From Gammaproteobacteria bacterium (GTDB lineage: Bacteria; Pseudomonadota; Gammaproteobacteria; Pseudomonadales; Azotimanducaceae): 17,554 bases of DNA. The stretch is from NCBI GenBank assembly GCA_009839405.1, contig VXPR01000460.1, forward strand, positions 1 to 17,554. The letters are read 5' to 3'. Below are positions 15,294-17,554 of the stretch, piece by piece. The notes under the pieces are model-generated. The model was not told where the DNA came from. It saw only the letters and a program-made list of their open reading frames with translations, and did not search any database. Position 1 is the first letter of the stretch. Each line of letters opens with the position of its first letter. Position numbers and translations under genes: made by a program.

Positions 15294-16235
15294 CTATCGA
15301 CTCCCTCGTTCCTCGCCAGCTCCTTTCGTCGCGTCCAGAACTCGGGTGGCGGCGCCGATCATCGAGGTCATGTCGCTTAGGTTGGCCGGCACGATGAGGG
15401 TGTTGCCTTCCTTGGCGAGGCTGCCGAAGCGCTCGAGGTAGTTCTCCGCCACCCGCAGTTGCATGGCCTTGTCGCCGCCGTCGGCGTTGAGCGCGTCGGC
15501 GACCTTCGTCAGCCCGGCGGCGGTGGCTTCGGCGATGGCCAGAATTGCCGCCGCCTCGCCTTGCGCCTCGTTGATTTGTTGCTCCCGCGTGGCTTCCGAC
15601 TGCTTGATGACCTGCTGCTTCTCGCCCTCTGCTTCGTTGATGCGGGCGTCGCGCTCGCCTTCGGACTGCAGGATCGTGGCACGCTTCTCGCGCTCGGCGC
15701 GCATCTGCTTCTCCATCGCGGACACCACGTCGACCGGCGGGTTGATGTTCTGGATTTCATAGCGCAGCACCTTCACGCCCCAAGGGTCGGAGGCGCGGTC
15801 GAGTTCCTCCACTACGCGGAGGTTGATGTGGCCGCGTTCCTCGAAGGTTTTGTCGAGCTCGATCTTGCCGATCTCGCTGCGCAGCGTCGTCTGGGCAAGC
15901 TGGGTGATGGCAAAGAGGTAGTCGGCGATGCCATAGGACGCTGCCTGGGCATCCATGATCTGCAGGTAGAGCACGCCGTCGACGCCCACCTGAACGTTGT
16001 CGGAGGTGATGCAGAGCTGCTCCGGCACATCCACCGCCTGCTCTTTCAAGGTGTGCTTGTAGGCCACGCGGTCGAGGAACGGCACGAGAACGTGGAACCC
16101 CGCCCGCAGCGTGCGCGCGTAGCGGCCAAGGGACTCGATCACATAGGCGTTCTGCTGCGGCACGATCACCGCCGTCTTGATGATGATGATGATGGCCAGG
16201 ATCGCGAGGACGCCGGCGACGATCAGGGTTTCCAA
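15294..16235 (-). CDS. SPFH/Band 7 stomatin-like membrane protein
   Basis: A 313-aa stomatin/slipin (QmcA-like) protein that should form oligomers at membrane microdomains and help membrane protein quality control. One N-terminal membrane segment (about 3-23) precedes the SPFH domain (about 24-190: VPQQNAYVIESLGRY, PFLDRVAY, LRSEIGKIELDKTFEER). A long Glu/Ala-rich coiled coil follows (about 180-250: EKRATILQSEGERDARINEAEGEK), and the tail is short. The start is TTG 16235 with a near-perfect AAGGAGGT seven bases upstream; no ATG fits. The ribosome-binding site lies in the last codons of the nfeD gene, three bases away, so the two form an operon, the classical stomatin-NfeD pairing. Confidence 0.95.
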   Translation of the reverse strand: METLIVAGVLAILAIIIIIKTAVIVPQQNAYVIESLGRYARTLRAGFHVLVPFLDRVAYKHTLKEQAVDVPEQLCITSDNVQVGVDGVLYLQIMDAQAASYGIADYLFAITQLAQTTLRSEIGKIELDKTFEERGHINLRVVEELDRASDPWGVKVLRYEIQNINPPVDVVSAMEKQMRAEREKRATILQSEGERDARINEAEGEKQQVIKQSEATREQQINEAQGEAAAILAIAEATAAGLTKVADALNADGGDKAMQLRVAENYLERFGSLAKEGNTLIVPANLSDMTSMIGAATRVLDATKGAGEERGSR

Positions 16236-16238
16236 CTT

Positions 16239-16703
16239 CTAACCTCCTTGTTGCTGGTCGAGTTGCGCGAGCGGCTCGATGTCGAGACCGGCGCCGCGCG
16301 GCCCCACGACGCGGGCGGAACTGCCGGCGGCGATGGGCGCCTTGCCCACATTGGTGGCGTTCCACTCCGAGCCGCGCAGTTGCACGCGCGTGCGCTCGCC
16401 CACACCCACGGCCTCGGTGACCTCCACCACCTCTCCGGCTGGCGTGCTGTCGAAGCCTGGCGCATCGCCCTTCAGCTTTTCGTAGACGCGCCTGCGGAAG
16501 AGCACCATCGAGGAGAGCGAGATGCCAGCAAACGCGAGCCATTGGCCCCACAGCGGAAGGTCGGCACCGGCGAGTTCTGCAAGCCCCACGACGATGGCGG
16601 AGACGCCTAGAAAGATGAAGTAGAAGGCGAGATCCGCGGCGGTCAGTTCGACCCCGGCAAGAACCGCGCCCAGAATGAGCCAACCCCACCACGGCATGGC
16701 CAT
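16239..16703 (-). CDS. NfeD-family membrane protein
   Basis: A 154-aa short-form NfeD (YbbK-like) protein, the usual partner of the stomatin encoded just downstream. Three hydrophobic segments (about 7-26, 27-45 and 52-68) place it in the membrane. A soluble OB-fold domain follows (about 85-145), with GEVVEVTEAVG and the characteristic GSEWNA (111-116). The protease domain of long NfeD forms is absent, as is normal for this type. Start choice: ATG 16703 and ATG 16697 are both possible; GGAG is three and nine bases upstream respectively, so 16697 is equally good. An upstream open stretch to 16991 overlaps the divergent gene and is not coding. The role in membrane quality control is inferred from the pairing. 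Confidence 0.93.
   Translation of the reverse strand: MAMPWWGWLILGAVLAGVELTAADLAFYFIFLGVSAIVVGLAELAGADLPLWGQWLAFAGISLSSMVLFRRRVYEKLKGDAPGFDSTPAGEVVEVTEAVGVGERTRVQLRGSEWNATNVGKAPIAAGSSARVVGPRGAGLDIEPLAQLDQQQGG
16242..16249 (-). promoter_or_regulatory. Strong Shine-Dalgarno before the TTG start of the stomatin gene
   Basis: AAGGAGGT on the minus strand, inside the 3' end of nfeD and seven bases before TTG 16235. It fixes the non-ATG start and couples the two genes. Confidence 0.85.
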
Positions 16704-16864
16704 CTTCTCCGCTGCGCTTGAATGACCGCAGTGTAGCAGCCAAGGAGTACGCACCGGGGGGAGTGCCAACGCTCGGAGCCTCGAGAATCGTCCATGCGGT
16801 GGCGATTCTGTCGCCTCGCTGGTATGTTTCGCGCCTTCGCGAATCGGCCGTTGAGGACCTTCCC

Positions 16865-17332
16865 TTGGATCAAGCAGAGCAAACGACGGGCATGTTCGGG
16901 TCCGTGCGCTTTTGGCAAGGCTGGAGCATTGCCGCAACCATCGGTGCGCTGTTCGCCGTCGTCGCCAGTTTCGACTTTTCCGATCCCGCACCGGGGCCGG
17001 ACTACGTTGCCATCGTCGGTGCGCTGGACGCGGAGCCGCTCTGGGTCATCGGCGCGAATCTGGAAGAAGGCGTGGTGACGGCACGTGCCGTCACTGCAAG
17101 GGCGACGGGCGACACCGCCTATCGGCTCTGGCTGGTTCGCGGCAAGGGCGAGCCGCTCGCCATCGGCACCTTGCCGGTGAACAGCGCACAAGCGTCCATC
17201 CCCATTTCCGACACCATCGCCACGCTCTTGGGGCACGGCCGCACCATTGGCGTGAGTCGCGGATCTGCCGCCGAGGACGCGGATGCCGAATCGGTTTCCT
17301 TCGAGCACCGCGCCAATTTGACCCGCGTCTGA
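16865..17332 (+). CDS. RskA-like anti-sigma-K C-terminal domain protein lacking an anti-sigma domain
   Basis: A 155-aa bitopic membrane protein. A short cytoplasmic N-terminus (about 16 residues) precedes one hydrophobic segment (17-36: FWQGWSIAATIGALFAVVAS) and an extracytoplasmic domain with YVAIVGALDAEPLWVIGANLEEG and YRLWLVRGKGEPLAIGTLP (86-104). Those segments are typical of the RskA C-terminal domain. Full anti-sigma-K proteins carry about 80-100 residues before the helix that hold the sigma factor; here the open frame reaches back only to 16718 and that part has no such similarity. The end also lacks the usual Pro/Gly-rich SPTGP segment. Start TTG 16865 has GAGG eight bases upstream; ATG 16892 is an alternative. 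No sigma factor gene adjoins. It may be a truncated remnant or a stand-alone sensor-type domain. Confidence 0.7.
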   Translation: MDQAEQTTGMFGSVRFWQGWSIAATIGALFAVVASFDFSDPAPGPDYVAIVGALDAEPLWVIGANLEEGVVTARAVTARATGDTAYRLWLVRGKGEPLAIGTLPVNSAQASIPISDTIATLLGHGRTIGVSRGSAAEDADAESVSFEHRANLTRV

Positions 17333-17428
17333 CCACTTGGTGGGGCGCCCGTAGGGGCGAGTTCCGTCGATAGCGGAGCGAAGTCCGTAGTAGCCTGTCG
17401 GTGCTTGCTACGGGCGGGCCCTCGGAGG

Positions 17429-17445
17429 GAAGGCATCCTGCCTTC
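17429..17445. repeat. GGCA/TGCC-family hairpin
   Basis: GAAGGCA, loop TCC, TGCCTTC. It has the same stem top as the hairpins at 2-22 and 17505-17525, a different three-base loop, and a shorter stem. Confidence 0.65.
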
Positions 17446-17504
17446 ACTGGCGCCGATAGGCGCCCTCTTATTGAGGCCGCGGTCAGCGCGCCCGAGGGCG
17501 CGCA

Positions 17505-17525
17505 GGGAAGGCAGAATGCCTTCCC
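17505..17525. repeat. GGCA/TGCC-family hairpin, 9-bp stem
   Basis: GGGAAGGCA (17505-17513), loop GAA, TGCCTTCCC (17517-17525). It matches the hairpin at 2-22 in length and layout, with one stem pair changed from G:C to A:T on both arms. Confidence 0.75.
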
Positions 17526-17554
17526 TTGTCTGTTGAAATGAGTCCGCCCCCGAC

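Larger units (their letters stand above)
17346..17525. repeat. Array of six short hairpins
   Basis: Stem pairs in order: CGCCC/GGGCG at 17346-17359; CCGTAG/CTACGG at 17385-17413; GAAGGCA/TGCCTTC at 17429-17445; GGCGCC/GGCGCC at 17449-17464; GCGCGCCC/GGGCGCGC at 17486-17503; GGGAAGGCA/TGCCTTCCC at 17505-17525. All arms are perfect. The array begins 14 bases after the RskA-like gene and nothing in it resembles a gene. Several stems repeat sequences seen in other gaps of the window. Confidence 0.7.

Overview
This window comes from a high-GC bacterial chromosome. The gene families (POT transporter, cobalamin-dependent MetH, an NfeD/stomatin pair, cyclophilin, a Uma2 nuclease) and the frequent TTG/GTG starts behind Shine-Dalgarno motifs fit a proteobacterium. 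A marine or host-associated gammaproteobacterium is my guess, but nothing here fixes the taxonomy. I see no phage, insertion sequence, CRISPR, tRNA or rRNA. Sixteen protein-coding genes fill most of the window.

Left part (about 98-5124, all minus strand): a POT/PTR2 proton-coupled peptide transporter, a Uma2-family PD-(D/E)XK protein, a class III PLP aminotransferase and an Ldh-family (malate/L-lactate/L-sulfolactate-type) oxidoreductase. A 177-base divergent gap separates these from two plus-strand genes: a D-2-hydroxyacid dehydrogenase and a CmcJ/NvfI-type putative Fe(II)/2-oxoglutarate oxygenase. The aminotransferase and the two dehydrogenases of opposite stereochemistry could together interconvert amino, oxo and hydroxy acids; the substrate is unknown.

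Middle (7134-9861, minus strand): a small four-helix membrane protein whose best ribosome-binding site points at an ATA codon, an HSL-family esterase, a class II aldolase-like protein and a YfcE/MJ0936-type metallophosphoesterase. A 285-base gap of hairpin-forming repeats follows, then metH (1252 aa), complete but with a cysteine-bearing insertion in its activation domain. Upstream of metH, and overlapping its start as ATGA, is a two-gene cassette: an unknown 99-aa protein and a HEPN-like protein. It resembles a toxin-antitoxin module but has no nucleotidyltransferase partner.

Right part: a cyclophilin (plus), a convergent nfeD-stomatin operon (minus), and a short membrane protein with an RskA-like extracytoplasmic domain but no anti-sigma domain and no adjacent sigma factor. 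The last 200 bases are an array of six short hairpins.

Intergenic DNA is notable. A two-hairpin element of about 42 bases occurs at 1705-1745 and, inverted, at 10059-10100 with nearly identical stems and different loops. A second hairpin type with GGCA/TGCC stem tops occurs at 2-22, 17429-17445 and 17505-17525, with paired base changes between copies. Both look like dispersed repeat families.
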